Shown: positions 7,977 through 16,863, counted from the stretch's first letter. The stretch: DNA of 63,406 nucleotides from Tannerellaceae bacterium (GCA_031255855.1 JAIRRS010000070.1:1-63406), one strand, 5' to 3'. Translations and numbers: made by a program. The notes: generated by a model from the letters alone, not told the origin.

Positions 7977-8777
7977 TTAAGAGCCACTGTTTTTCATCTG
8001 TTCTATTCGGGCGATCTGCTCTTCCGAAAGCGCATCGCCGTAATCGGTCAAATCCCACAGGATACTCTGTAAAGTATTCCGGTAGCTGCTGTATTGGTCG
8101 CTGTCGGCATATCCGTATTCGTCCACCGGATATTCTTCGTTGTTGATTCGCTTGTTGGCGACACGGTTGCATAGATCCATGATCAGCGAAGAATTGCTCA
8201 CCACGGCGAATACATACTCTTCCGAAGAGTACGACGGGTCGCGGTGCGCATTTCCGCAATACATCAGCAGAAGCACGCCGTATATGCCTCCGGCGGGAAC
8301 GCTGACGGAGGTTTTTTTCAACAGCACGCCGTTCTGACACAGGCCGGATACGGATTTTGCAATCAGTCCTGCCGGGAAAGTGATGGTGGCGGGTCGCGAG
8401 GTGGTGTTTCGCAACGGGATGAATATGGTTACGTACCGTCCGCTGCCAATGATTGTATCTAATTGGATGGTTTCCTCGCCGGCTCGTGTTTGAACGGTTC
8501 TCGTCCTGAGGGTCGGCAGGTCGTTGATCGCCGTCAGTTTGTTAAAAACGGCGGAGCGGGTGTAGTTCCGTGACGAGTATCCGCCCACGATTTTATCTGC
8601 CGGTTCAATGCCGTCGGGCCACTTGAATGTCGTACCGGTCAGGTCTCCTTCGGTTTCTCCCAGTCCTGAGATATTCCCCGGCTCGTCTTTTACCGTCTCG
8701 GCGGACGGTTCGTCTTTTTCGCACGCGGCGAACATTGTTGCTGCAGTCAGTATCACTGCCCAGATTTTGAATTTCAT
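7977..8777 (-). CDS. Hypothetical lipoprotein
   Basis: From the ATG at 8777 the protein is 266 residues: signal peptide MKFKIWAVILTAATMFAACEKDE with lipobox FAAC. A start four codons upstream (8789) is possible but leaves a worse signal sequence. The mature part has beta-rich segments (GRYVTIFIPLRNTTSRPATITFPAGLI, GGIYGVLLLMYCGN) and an acidic C-terminal region. I recognise no family. The neighbouring OmpA and Pro/Gly-rich lipoprotein genes suggest a periplasmic or surface role. Confidence 0.75.
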   Translation of the reverse strand: MKFKIWAVILTAATMFAACEKDEPSAETVKDEPGNISGLGETEGDLTGTTFKWPDGIEPADKIVGGYSSRNYTRSAVFNKLTAINDLPTLRTRTVQTRAGEETIQLDTIIGSGRYVTIFIPLRNTTSRPATITFPAGLIAKSVSGLCQNGVLLKKTSVSVPAGGIYGVLLLMYCGNAHRDPSYSSEEYVFAVVSNSSLIMDLCNRVANKRINNEEYPVDEYGYADSDQYSSYRNTLQSILWDLTDYGDALSEEQIARIEQMKNSGS

Positions 8778-8825
8778 ACATGTTGTCATATTAAAACTAT
8801 TACTTGTTTAAACTATTGAATCAGA

Positions 8826-10154
8826 CTATATTTTCACAAACTCCACCCGCCGATTTTTGGCGCGTCCCTCGTCGGTCGCATTGTCGGCAAGAGGCGAGGT
8901 TTGGCCTTTGCCGGCCGATTGGAGACGGTCTTTGTTGATGCCCATTTCAACCAGCTTGTCGGCAACGGCTTTCGAGCGGGCTTCCGAAAGTGTTTGGTTC
9001 GAGGTGGCGTTGCCTGTGTTGTCGGTATGGCCTTCGACCGAGAATTTCAGGTCGGGATTGTCTTGCATCAACTTGACAATGCGGTTGATTTCGCCCATAC
9101 TTTCGGGTTTGATGGTGCTTTTGCCTACGTCGAACGTGATGCCGTAGGTGATGATTTTGCCGTCAGTCATCATGCGGTCGTAGAGGGGGACGGCGCCTTT
9201 GGCGATACGGATATTGCGGATGTACAGTTCCGATTTTTCCTGCTGACTGCCTCCATAAAACTCCATATAAGTGCCGCCGCCACCATAATTCGGAAAATTG
9301 CAGAAGCGAATGCCGTTCAAATAGGCTTTTACGGCCCGTTTGTTTACTGAAAGAGCTACGTGTGCCCACGCATTGACAGGAACAGGTATTTCATATTCCG
9401 ACCTTGCCCATTCACCATCGTTTTTTCTTATTCCTGCATGTGGTTTGAATTTTGTCCAGTCGCTTGGTTGAATCTCAATTCCTATTTTGTGGCTGCCATT
9501 TTGGTCATATATGTCAAGGTGATATTCACCCCACCAGTCTCGTCTTAAATTGCCATCCTTGTAAGGAAAAATATAAATGTCGTACTCAATAGTATAGACT
9601 TCAGGCAAATAGTTTTTCAAATCTTTCATAAACGGACGAATCTTTGAATCGCGCGGCAGTAATACAATCACATTTTCACCGTTTGCTTTTGAAATTTCGG
9701 CGTTTCCTGTTACCAAATCCCATTGGCTTGGGAACTCACCCAACTGTTCGCCTGTGAGCAAATCCTCGAAAATAATCTCGTCGCCCGGCACAAAGTCGCT
9801 CTTGGCATACGCCATTTCTGCGGCTTTTACGCCTTTCTGTTGAGGCGTGGCGGAGGCGGTTTCATCCTCGTCGTACTCTTCGGCGGCTTCACCGGCCGGA
9901 ACGTCTTTCGATTTTTTGCCTTTGCCTTCGTTGCTGTTTTTGCCGCCGTCCTTGTCTTTGTAGGTGCCGGGGTCGGTGACCTTGTCAATGCTTTTGCTGA
10001 CGGCTTCGTCGGTCTTCTGTTCCGCTTTGCGGATGGTTGCATTCTTGGCAGCGTCTTCTACGGCTTTGCCCAAACGCTTGCCGAACTGTGCCTGCATCGC
10101 GCTGCACAAGAGCAGCAGGGTAAGCGTTGCGAATAGAAATCTTACTTTTGTCAT
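8826..10154 (-). CDS. OmpA-family protein with LamG-like middle domain
   Basis: From ATG 10154 the protein is 442 residues; upstream in-frame starts (10232) add a sequence that breaks the signal peptide (MTKVRFLFATLTLLLLCSAMQAQ). The next 100 residues are low-complexity and charged, probably a flexible linker. Residues about 120-310 form a jelly-roll-like domain (WGEYHLDIYDQNGSHKIG, AWAHVALSVNKRAVKAYLNG). The C-terminus is an OmpA/MotB peptidoglycan-binding domain (ITFDVGKSTIKPES, VEGHTDNTG, NRRVEFVKI). The likely role is to tether a carbohydrate- or protein-binding module to the cell wall. It belongs to the minus-strand envelope operon. Confidence 0.85.
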   Translation of the reverse strand: MTKVRFLFATLTLLLLCSAMQAQFGKRLGKAVEDAAKNATIRKAEQKTDEAVSKSIDKVTDPGTYKDKDGGKNSNEGKGKKSKDVPAGEAAEEYDEDETASATPQQKGVKAAEMAYAKSDFVPGDEIIFEDLLTGEQLGEFPSQWDLVTGNAEISKANGENVIVLLPRDSKIRPFMKDLKNYLPEVYTIEYDIYIFPYKDGNLRRDWWGEYHLDIYDQNGSHKIGIEIQPSDWTKFKPHAGIRKNDGEWARSEYEIPVPVNAWAHVALSVNKRAVKAYLNGIRFCNFPNYGGGGTYMEFYGGSQQEKSELYIRNIRIAKGAVPLYDRMMTDGKIITYGITFDVGKSTIKPESMGEINRIVKLMQDNPDLKFSVEGHTDNTGNATSNQTLSEARSKAVADKLVEMGINKDRLQSAGKGQTSPLADNATDEGRAKNRRVEFVKI

Positions 10155-10232
10155 TCTTCTTTTGTTTAAAATTATTTGTAAAATCGAACGTATTATATTC
10201 AATTCTTTAAACATCGTTTCTCTTACCACCAC

Positions 10233-10901
10233 CTACTTTTTCAAAACTTTTTCAACCTGTTTCGCTGCATTCTCCCAATCCTTTTCGGTCATGTGTTTTT
10301 GAAGTCCAAGCCCGATATTGATTTGAACGCTGTTGTTTTCTTTCGCCGGTTTTACTGTTTCACGCGAGATATAAATGTCGTAGAATGTGCCTTTGTAATG
10401 CCATCCCAATATATAAAGTGCAAACAGGGGTTCTTTGGCAGGCAAAAGTTCGGCCAGCGGCTTTTCTTCGAGACCTTTTTCACCGCCGTTTGTGTAACCT
10501 TTGATGATTTTTCCATCTTCGGACATAGACGCCAGTTTGTTATAGACCTTTGTCCCCCAAGCCTTGAACTCTTCGTAAGAGACTGCGCTGCTGTCGGCTT
10601 TCATAAAGGTTATGATGCCTTTTCCGACATTTCCCATTTCGCCATAGCACCCTTTTTCGGGTATAACATAGTCGAAATCCGGCGCAAGGTCGGTTTTTGT
10701 CAGTCCCACCGATTTCATGTAAATCAATGCGGCTTCTTCGCTGAACCGGTTTTCGATTTTTGCCTGTTTGAGTTCGTCTTTTACTACCTGTCCGGCATCA
10801 ATTTTGCCGTCTTTTGTTTTGCTCCCGCCTCCGCACGAAGTCAGGGCGAACATTCCGATAACCAATGCTATCACGCTGTTTTTGAAATTTATTGCTTTCA
10901 T
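10233..10901 (-). CDS. Hypothetical lipoprotein
   Basis: 222 residues, lipobox LTSC in a signal peptide that runs to about residue 23, then a Gly/Lys-rich tether. The body is mixed alpha/beta (YMKSVGLTKTDLAPDFDYVIPEKGCYGEMG; ALYILGWHYKGTFYDIYIS) and resembles no family I know. It ends one base before the longest version of the OmpA-family frame and 35 bases after the 538-residue lipoprotein, so it is co-transcribed with both. Confidence 0.75.
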   Translation of the reverse strand: MKAINFKNSVIALVIGMFALTSCGGGSKTKDGKIDAGQVVKDELKQAKIENRFSEEAALIYMKSVGLTKTDLAPDFDYVIPEKGCYGEMGNVGKGIITFMKADSSAVSYEEFKAWGTKVYNKLASMSEDGKIIKGYTNGGEKGLEEKPLAELLPAKEPLFALYILGWHYKGTFYDIYISRETVKPAKENNSVQINIGLGLQKHMTEKDWENAAKQVEKVLKK

Positions 10902-10936
10902 CTTCTTGTATATTTAATATTCATCGTTTATCTGCA

Positions 10937-12553
10937 TTAAAATATATCCATCGTTTTGGTAAATGCATTGGCCGGTATGTCAAGGCTGACGGCGGTGGCT
11001 ATCATCACTACGCCTTCTTCGCAGTCTTCCGCCAGCATAAGCAAGCCGTTCCATGTCCCGATTTTATTCGTACAGCCATTTTCGGTATAGGAAAAGACTT
11101 GGCATGATTTGCCGGCAATGGTTTCGTTGGGAAGAGCGGCGAAGCCGGGAATGTTTGCGTAAATCGCTTCGTTGTAGATAAATCCGGCAAAGAGTACGCC
11201 TGCCGAAGTCCCTTCATACGGATAATCAATCCACATTCCGGAGACGCCCAAGGTATAAGTCTTTGTCAACTCGTCGAAGATAATCACCGAATGGTCTTCC
11301 GCACCGTAATTCATATCCCAGCGTACCCGTTTTCCAAAGTTGTCGAAAGTAATGATGGCTTCCGTGCCGCTCATCAAATAGGTAACGGAGGCTTTGTCAA
11401 CGGAAAATACGCTGCCGTCGCCCGGTTCCGTTTCCTGATTGCGACAGGGCAAGCTGAGGTCTTGCGTAACGACCGCTCCTCCCTGTTTACCCGGTACGTT
11501 GTGCGACACTTCGGGCGAATAATTGCTGTAATCTTTGCTTTTTACCGTTACCGTTACGGGCGTATTTGCGGGGACGAATACGCTGTATTCACCTTTGCTG
11601 TTGGTTACTGCGGCGGTCTGTTCAACGGTTACTTTCACGTATGATACGGGCTTGTTTTCACAGTCTGTCACTTTCCCCTTGATGGTTACGCGCTCGGTGG
11701 GAACATCGAGATTGTGCCACGAGAAATGCGTTACACTGCCCACATAGACATTGCCCTGGAGTGTAGCCGTACCTTCTTCTACCCAGATGCCCCGTTCTTC
11801 GTCGAACGACCAGAGCGGAATGGTAGCGGGCGGGTTGTTTTCCATGCCGGCAGGTATGGGAAAGGTGAGTTCGGAACTTGTGCCGTCTTGCAGTTGCAAC
11901 GGATTGCCGGTGTTATCGGTCAGCGTTATTTCGGTCATTCCGTAGGAGAGCAGTTGTGTTTCGCTGTTGTCCGAGCGAATGGCTGCCAGGTCGCCTCCCG
12001 GCATTGCTTCGGCAAAATCGCCGGCATTCGGGTCGAGGTAAAACATATCGGCGTTCACACTGCCTGAATAGGGCGAACCGTCGGCCTTCACCAGCGCCGA
12101 AGCGGGAATTTGCGCTTTCATGCCGCCGACCGAGAGTGTCTGGGCTTCGCTTGCATTAAACGAAGTCTGTAAACTTGCATCCGTGTTTCCTTTCCGTTTG
12201 AGAACGGCGTGGATGGTCATCTCATCTTCTTTTACACCCGAACGGGTGAGGGTGAAGTACCCGCTTTTCGTAAACCGGATGAGGGCGCGGCGGTCTACCG
12301 TTCCCGCCTTATCGAAGGCAAACTTCCCGTCGCTGCCGGTCGTAGCGCTGAGTGAACCGGTGGCTACGAGTACCCCGCCGAGCGGATTGCCGTCGGTATC
12401 ATAGACCGTACCTGTCAGCGCCACATCCTGCATGACTACATCGACCGGCTTTTCATCAATCACCGGGTCGTTACCTTCTTTTTCGCACGAGGCGAACAGG
12501 GTTGCGGCCATTATCAGCGCCGCTAAAAATCTGAATTTCGTTCTTGTTTGCAT
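10937..12553 (-). CDS. Large lipoprotein with carboxypeptidase-regulatory-like domains
   Basis: 538 residues, first gene of the minus-strand operon. Signal peptide and lipobox FASC (Cys23). A first CarboxypepD_reg-like sandwich is at about 45-120 (LTGTVYDTDGNPLGGVLVATG), then a ZU5/GAIN-like region (MKAQIPASALVKADGSPYSG, LTFPIPAGM) at about 145-290. A second regulatory-like sandwich is at 292-370 (IKGKVTDCENKPVSYVKVTV), followed by a unique C-terminal domain. Such mosaics are surface or periplasmic scaffolds. It diverges from the sensor-kinase operon; the intergenic palindrome at 12660-12679 may control both. Confidence 0.8.
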   Translation of the reverse strand: MQTRTKFRFLAALIMAATLFASCEKEGNDPVIDEKPVDVVMQDVALTGTVYDTDGNPLGGVLVATGSLSATTGSDGKFAFDKAGTVDRRALIRFTKSGYFTLTRSGVKEDEMTIHAVLKRKGNTDASLQTSFNASEAQTLSVGGMKAQIPASALVKADGSPYSGSVNADMFYLDPNAGDFAEAMPGGDLAAIRSDNSETQLLSYGMTEITLTDNTGNPLQLQDGTSSELTFPIPAGMENNPPATIPLWSFDEERGIWVEEGTATLQGNVYVGSVTHFSWHNLDVPTERVTIKGKVTDCENKPVSYVKVTVEQTAAVTNSKGEYSVFVPANTPVTVTVKSKDYSNYSPEVSHNVPGKQGGAVVTQDLSLPCRNQETEPGDGSVFSVDKASVTYLMSGTEAIITFDNFGKRVRWDMNYGAEDHSVIIFDELTKTYTLGVSGMWIDYPYEGTSAGVLFAGFIYNEAIYANIPGFAALPNETIAGKSCQVFSYTENGCTNKIGTWNGLLMLAEDCEEGVVMIATAVSLDIPANAFTKTMDIF

Positions 12554-12626
12554 TTTTATTCCATTAAAAGTTACGAATGAATTTTGACAGTGTAAAGTTC
12601 AGCCGTAAGAAAGTATGCACATAGAC

Positions 12627-12679
12627 GCATATGCAGGTATTTCCCTGACGGATACTAAAATACCTGCATATGCAGGTAT
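12627..12679. promoter_or_regulatory. Operator candidate: 20-bp palindrome plus 14-bp direct repeat
   Basis: ATACCTGCATATGCAGGTAT at 12660-12679 is a perfect palindrome. Its right part, GCATATGCAGGTAT, is repeated exactly at 12627-12640, 39 bases upstream. Both lie between the divergent envelope and sensor operons, just upstream of a -7-like TACTTTTG at 12702-12709 that has no good -33 box. The palindrome therefore occupies the -33 region, as expected for an activator or repressor site. Confidence 0.65.
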
Positions 12680-12701
12680 AGGAAATGAGCGAAAAACGCT
12701 G

Positions 12702-12709
12702 TACTTTTG
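12702..12709 (+). promoter_or_regulatory. -7 promoter element for the sensor operon
   Basis: TACTTTTG matches TAnnTTTG. No TTTG stands 19-21 bases upstream, so the promoter may depend on a regulator bound at 12660-12679. Transcription would begin near 12715, which favours the ATG at 12744 over those at 12615 or 12714. Confidence 0.5.
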
Positions 12710-12743
12710 CAGCATGGATTGTCTAACTAATATTTTAATATCA

Positions 12744-12986
12744 ATGGAAAAGAAAGATTTGGAATTAAAAAAAGAAGCGTTGATTATTATCGCTTTGCAA
12801 AAGGACGTACAGTCGCTGAAAGAGGCCGCCGAAGTGAGAAACCTCAAAGAGAAATTAGTTGCTAACATCCTAGCAGAACAGGACAGGACGAAGTTGACGG
12901 AAATTGAGAGTAAAGTTCGTGAAATTTTGTTTCCAAGAAAGCCGGGAAATGTGGAAACAGCAGGCGTAGGACAAGGAGACGAATAA
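12744..12986 (+). CDS. Small coiled-coil protein upstream of sensor kinase
   Basis: From ATG 12744 the protein is 80 residues: highly charged helical heptads (KKDLELKKEALIIIALQKDV, LKEKLVANILAEQDRTKLTE) and a short disordered tail. Upstream in-frame ATGs exist (12615, 12714) but translate the operator DNA or fall at the presumed transcription start. No family is recognised. It ends 5 bases before the histidine kinase, so it is probably part of the same signalling operon. Confidence 0.6.
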   Translation: MEKKDLELKKEALIIIALQKDVQSLKEAAEVRNLKEKLVANILAEQDRTKLTEIESKVREILFPRKPGNVETAGVGQGDE

Positions 12987-12991
12987 TAAAA

Positions 12992-14965
12992 ATGCATCGT
13001 ATATTCGAATACAAACCTGCTTTAGCCGGATGCTCCCTATTTCTGTTTCTGCTGATTTTTTGTTGCGGAACGGTATTTGCACAGGCTGCCCGTTTGGACA
13101 GCTTGCTGCAACTGTTGCCCTCGGCAAAAGCCGATACCAATGCTGTGCTCCTGTATTTAGATTTAGGCGAACACTACCGGAAAACCGGAGATTTGAAATC
13201 TTCCGCTACATATCACCTGAAAGCGCAGGCATTGAGCCGCGAGTTGAATTATCTGCATGGCTTGTTTTATTCTTCCGATTACTACTCATTCGTATTGAAC
13301 CGGCAAAGCCTGTACGATTCGGCGATTGCTGTAAACCGCGAAATGCTGGTGTTGGCGCTTAAACATTCCGATGCCTATCAGGCTGCTATCGAAAAATGGA
13401 ACATTGGTGCAGGCTATGCCAATAAAGGTTTTAACGAAACGGCTTTAGCTTACTACATAGAAAGCCTGGCGTATTTTGAACAGGCTAATTGCCGCGACGA
13501 AGCGGGCAGCCTATACAATCAGATACAAACGGTTTACGGACGGATGTACCGATACGAAGAGGCCATCCCATACGGAGAAAAAGCCCTCGTGTTCATAAGT
13601 GATACGCTCGGCGCTGCATATGGACATATCTTGCTGAACCTGTCGGTATGTTATTACAAACTACGTCCGCCGCAGGACGAAAAAGCATTTGCATGTTTGC
13701 AAAAAGTACTGCATATTGCTGCTTCGACAGGCGATGCCTACATGGAAGCTATAGCGTATAACTACATCGCCAATATTCATTTCCGCAACAACCGTGTGAA
13801 CGAAAGCGAAGTCTGTTACCGGAAAGCCCTCGCTTTTTTCCGTGAAGACACTTATCCGAAAGATTTTTGTATAGCAAATATCGGCTTGGCAAAGGTTGCC
13901 ATGTTCCGCAACGACTTTGCGAAGGCGGAAGCGATGGCGCAAAAAAATCTCGAACTCTCTCGCTGCCACGGGATACGTCTGGAAGAAAAAAACACACTGT
14001 CGTTCCTGTGGGAACTGTCAGCCGCACAGCACAATTGGGCGAATCGCCTCCGCTATAAAGCCGCTCTTGATTCGGTGCACAACCTTGTTGTGAACGAGAC
14101 CATGCTCCGTGCTGCCGAAGAACTCGGAGTCAAATACGAAACCGAAAAGAAAGAGATGCAGATTACTGTGTTACAGGAAGAAAAACGGCTGATACTCTGG
14201 CTTGGCATTGTCGGAAGCGCTGTGTTACTGCTAGCTTTATCTGCCCTGTTTTTCCTTTGGCGCTGGACGGTACAGAAGAAACGCCTTGCCGAAAAGCAAA
14301 AGGAATTGGCCGAACAGCAAATCAAACAATTAGAGCAGGAAAAGCAATTGATAGCCACGCAAGCCGTCCTCGACGGCGAAGTGCAGGAACGTACCCGCCT
14401 CGCCCGCGACCTGCACGACGGACTGGGCAGCATACTTGCCGCCGCCAAATATAACCTGATCGACATCCGTAAAGCGCTCGTTATGGAATCCGCCGAAGCG
14501 GAGCGTTTCGACAACTCGGTAAGCCTGCTCGACGATTCGATGCGCGAAATGCGCCGGGTAGCCCATCACCTGATGCCCGAATCGCTCGGTAACACAGGAC
14601 TGAAACAGTCGATAGCCGATTTCTGCAACAGCGTTCCCATCGTTAAATTCTCGTATTATGGAAACGACACACGCTTGGATTCGCAACTGGAAGTGATGAT
14701 TTACCGCATCATGCACGAGTTGGTAAGCAATGCGCTCAAACATTCCGGGGCGTCGCATATCCTTGTGGAAATCGCGCAGGATGCCAACCGGATATTCCTT
14801 ACTGTGCAGGACAACGGCTGTGGCTTCGATGCTTCAACACAATCACAGGGCATGGGGCTGGCCAATATCCGTAACCGCGTAGCCGCTTACAACGGAAACG
14901 TGGATATTCACTCTATTGCCGGTGAAGGAACGGAAATCAATGTAGAATTTCAACTGTTCGGTTAA
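12992..14965 (+). CDS. TPR-containing sensor histidine kinase (HisKA_3 type)
   Basis: 657 residues. Signal peptide (about 1-31, ending TVFAQ), a periplasmic array of roughly seven tetratricopeptide repeats (about 45-380), one membrane helix (about 400-424), a coiled-coil linker, then the HisKA_3 dimerisation domain with LARDLHDGLG (phospho-acceptor His475). A HATPase_c domain follows with N-box ELVSNALKHS and G-boxes DNGCGFD and GMGLANIRNR. It phosphorylates the NarL-type regulator encoded 5 bases downstream. This family senses envelope or peptide signals through the TPR part; the signal here is unknown, but the divergent envelope operon is the obvious target. Confidence 0.9.
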   Translation: MHRIFEYKPALAGCSLFLFLLIFCCGTVFAQAARLDSLLQLLPSAKADTNAVLLYLDLGEHYRKTGDLKSSATYHLKAQALSRELNYLHGLFYSSDYYSFVLNRQSLYDSAIAVNREMLVLALKHSDAYQAAIEKWNIGAGYANKGFNETALAYYIESLAYFEQANCRDEAGSLYNQIQTVYGRMYRYEEAIPYGEKALVFISDTLGAAYGHILLNLSVCYYKLRPPQDEKAFACLQKVLHIAASTGDAYMEAIAYNYIANIHFRNNRVNESEVCYRKALAFFREDTYPKDFCIANIGLAKVAMFRNDFAKAEAMAQKNLELSRCHGIRLEEKNTLSFLWELSAAQHNWANRLRYKAALDSVHNLVVNETMLRAAEELGVKYETEKKEMQITVLQEEKRLILWLGIVGSAVLLLALSALFFLWRWTVQKKRLAEKQKELAEQQIKQLEQEKQLIATQAVLDGEVQERTRLARDLHDGLGSILAAAKYNLIDIRKALVMESAEAERFDNSVSLLDDSMREMRRVAHHLMPESLGNTGLKQSIADFCNSVPIVKFSYYGNDTRLDSQLEVMIYRIMHELVSNALKHSGASHILVEIAQDANRIFLTVQDNGCGFDASTQSQGMGLANIRNRVAAYNGNVDIHSIAGEGTEINVEFQLFG

Positions 14966-14970
14966 TTATT

Positions 14971-15582
14971 ATGATAGCAGTTGCCATAGTGGACGACCAC
15001 AAAGTGATAGCCGACGGGTTGGAGCGGTTGATTAACGAATCGGGAACGGCTTGTGTTATTGGTAAGGCCTATTCTGTTGCCGGATGCCTGAAATTGTTGA
15101 AAGACAGGCGACCGGACATACTGCTGCTCGACATCAGTATGCCGGATGGTAGCGGTATCGACCTGTGTCTGGAAATCAAAGCAAAATATCCGCAGGTAAA
15201 GGTATTGATGCTGACAAGCTACAGCGAACTGGCAACCATTACCCGCGCTTTGGACGCGGGAGCAAACGGCTATGTGCTAAAGAACTCGGAACCGGAAGAA
15301 CTGCTCGAAGGTATCTGCACGGTTGCATCCGGCGAACGCTTTTTGTGCGAGGAAGCCAATATGACACTCCAAAAGAATGAGAACAGCCCGATGGAACTCA
15401 CCCGTCGCGAAATCGAATTGCTGCAATTGATAGCAGAAGGCTATACGCTGCCGCAATTAGCCGATAAAATGTATCTGGGCATCAATACCATCCGTAGCTA
15501 TCGCCAAAAACTGAATATCAAACTCAATGCTCACAATACCGTACAGTTGCTGCAAAATGCCAGGGCATTGAAATTAGTGTGA
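14971..15582 (+). CDS. NarL/FixJ-family response regulator
   Basis: 203 residues: a receiver domain (1-120) with acidic pair D8/D9, phospho-acceptor Asp54 in LLLDISMPDG and Lys in GYVLKNSEP, then a LuxR/GerE helix-turn-helix (about 138-200; LTRREIELLQLIAEG, NTIRSYRQKLNIKL). It follows the histidine kinase by 5 bases, so they are a cognate pair. Palindrome 12660-12679 is a plausible binding site, since NarL-type dimers bind short inverted repeats, but that is inference. Confidence 0.92.
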   Translation: MIAVAIVDDHKVIADGLERLINESGTACVIGKAYSVAGCLKLLKDRRPDILLLDISMPDGSGIDLCLEIKAKYPQVKVLMLTSYSELATITRALDAGANGYVLKNSEPEELLEGICTVASGERFLCEEANMTLQKNENSPMELTRREIELLQLIAEGYTLPQLADKMYLGINTIRSYRQKLNIKLNAHNTVQLLQNARALKLV

Positions 15583-15681
15583 ATATCAGTCTGCCCTATT
15601 GGAAACCGAGAAACAGGCAATCCGGGTATTTGAGGAGGACGAATTTGAAATTCACTTTATCTGTGAAAATCTTGATAAGCA

Positions 15682-16050
15682 TCATTTCTTAAAATCTTTT
15701 CGGCTCTCCATAATCGTTTCCATATTATTTTTTGCCCACTTAACTAACGTTTGAATGTGAGGATAAAGGCTATCGCCTAATTCGGTTAATTCATATTCTA
15801 CCCTCGGAGGAACTTCTGCATATATTTCCCGTTTGATAATCCCATCGGCTTCCATCGAACGTAATGTTACCGTCAGCATACGTTGCGATACATCTCCGAT
15901 TGTTTTTTGGATATTACTGAATCTCAATTTCCCATTGACCTTCAATGTAGTCAAAACAAGAACAGACCATTTATCTCCCATACGTGCAAGAACATCACGA
16001 ACCGGACAAAATCCATTTGCTTCAAATTTTATCAAATTATTTTCTTCCAT
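15682..16050 (-). CDS. HxlR-family transcriptional regulator
   Basis: 122-residue winged-helix protein with the family layout: the conserved N-terminal Cys (Cys15) in FCPVRDVLARMGDKWSVLVL, recognition helix region SQRMLTVTLRSMEADGII, and the wing PRVEYELTELG. HxlR proteins are dimeric and often sense thiol-reactive compounds or aldehydes through that Cys. It diverges from a cupin gene; two inverted repeats near that gene's transcription start are likely operators. Confidence 0.9.
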   Translation of the reverse strand: MEENNLIKFEANGFCPVRDVLARMGDKWSVLVLTTLKVNGKLRFSNIQKTIGDVSQRMLTVTLRSMEADGIIKREIYAEVPPRVEYELTELGDSLYPHIQTLVKWAKNNMETIMESRKDFKK

Positions 16051-16133
16051 AATCCTCTCTTATTCAATAATTGTTATGCGAAAGTAAGTAGCTTACAGGT
16101 ATGTACCTTATTTTTTTATCAAAACATCCATCC

Positions 16134-16174
16134 TATCTTTGTGTTACAAAAGTAATAAAGTTACGGATAGTAAC
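16134..16174 (+). promoter_or_regulatory. Promoter and HxlR operator candidates before the cupin gene
   Basis: TATCTTTG at 16134-16141 is a -7 element. Directly downstream are two similar inverted repeats, GTTAC-N4-GTAAT (16143-16156) and GTTAC-GGATA-GTAAC (16160-16174). They overlap the expected start of transcription, which suits repression by the divergent HxlR protein. Confidence 0.5.
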
Positions 16175-16202
16175 AATAACTGATAATTAAAAATATAACA
16201 AC

Positions 16203-16628
16203 ATGAAAAAAATTAGAACGGTAGCCGAAAACAATAATTTTACGGCTATAGAATTGGGTAAATTACAACTTATACCCGAAACTGCGAATGGGAAAGCATT
16301 TTTAAAGGAGCTTACAAAAGCAACCGGAACAGAAATTTCAGTAAGTGTTTTACCGGCAAAGACGGATCTTCCGATCTTTCATACTCATAAACAGAATGAG
16401 GAAACTTATTTAATTTTGAGTGGTTCGGGTAAGTTTCAGGTTGATGATCAATGTTTTGATATAGCAGAAGGAAGCATTATACGTGTAGCGCCCGCCGGAG
16501 TCCGTGGGATGACCAACTTTTCAGACGAACAAATGCTGTATATTGTCATTCAGTCAAAAGAAAATTCTTTAGAACAATACTCGATGGCAGACGGCGTTCT
16601 GATCGAAGGAACTCCTCTCTGGGAATGA
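16203..16628 (+). CDS. Cupin-domain protein
   Basis: 141 residues forming a single cupin barrel (about 45-125). Motif 1 is PIFHTHKQNEETYLILSGSG with His and Glu metal ligands, and motif 2 is EGSIIRVAPAGVRGM. The usual second-motif His appears to be replaced, so metal binding may be weaker. Single cupins next to HxlR regulators often belong to small stress or detoxification units. The start at 16203 follows a clean promoter by about 60 bases. Confidence 0.85.
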   Translation: MKKIRTVAENNNFTAIELGKLQLIPETANGKAFLKELTKATGTEISVSVLPAKTDLPIFHTHKQNEETYLILSGSGKFQVDDQCFDIAEGSIIRVAPAGVRGMTNFSDEQMLYIVIQSKENSLEQYSMADGVLIEGTPLWE

Positions 16629-16833
16629 TCTTTTTTAAAAGATTTAGAGCCTGTTTAATTTTATTCAATAGTAACCAGCATCGGCTAATATGACTTTGAT
16701 ATTGCACAAAGCTCTCTAAGGCACATCCGTCAAACACTCCGCCTTTCAGAAATATTAACAATTTAAACGGAATGAGGAATTGATTGACTTTTTTTTAAAT
16801 GCGTTTGCCTTGGTTTATTTATCCAATTTACTC

Positions 16834-16863
16834 TTTGGCAAAGAAAAAAAAACTCTATATTTG
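16834..16863 (+). promoter_or_regulatory. Promoter of secDF
   Basis: TTTG at 16834-16837 and TATATTTG at 16856-16863, spacer 18 bases, one short of the usual range. The start codon follows 56 bases later. The stretch 16629-16830 holds no gene; it contains only a weak imperfect inverted repeat (16655 against 16770). Confidence 0.6.

Noticed and set aside
9723..10136. Long plus-strand frames antisense to the OmpA-family and lipoprotein genes (also 11714-12067)
   Set aside because: They are shadows of the GC-rich third positions of the minus-strand genes; those genes have signal peptides and domains.
15578..15757. Start-less plus-strand frame after the response regulator (LETEKQAIRVFEEDEFEIHF)
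   Set aside because: The first part looks protein-like, but it is short, lacks a start, and runs into the 3' end of the HxlR gene; it is kept only as a possible remnant.
16655..16770. Possible short inverted-repeat element (CCTGTTTAATTT against a complement near 16770)
   Set aside because: The match is short and imperfect, with no target duplication seen; it is not enough for a mobile element.
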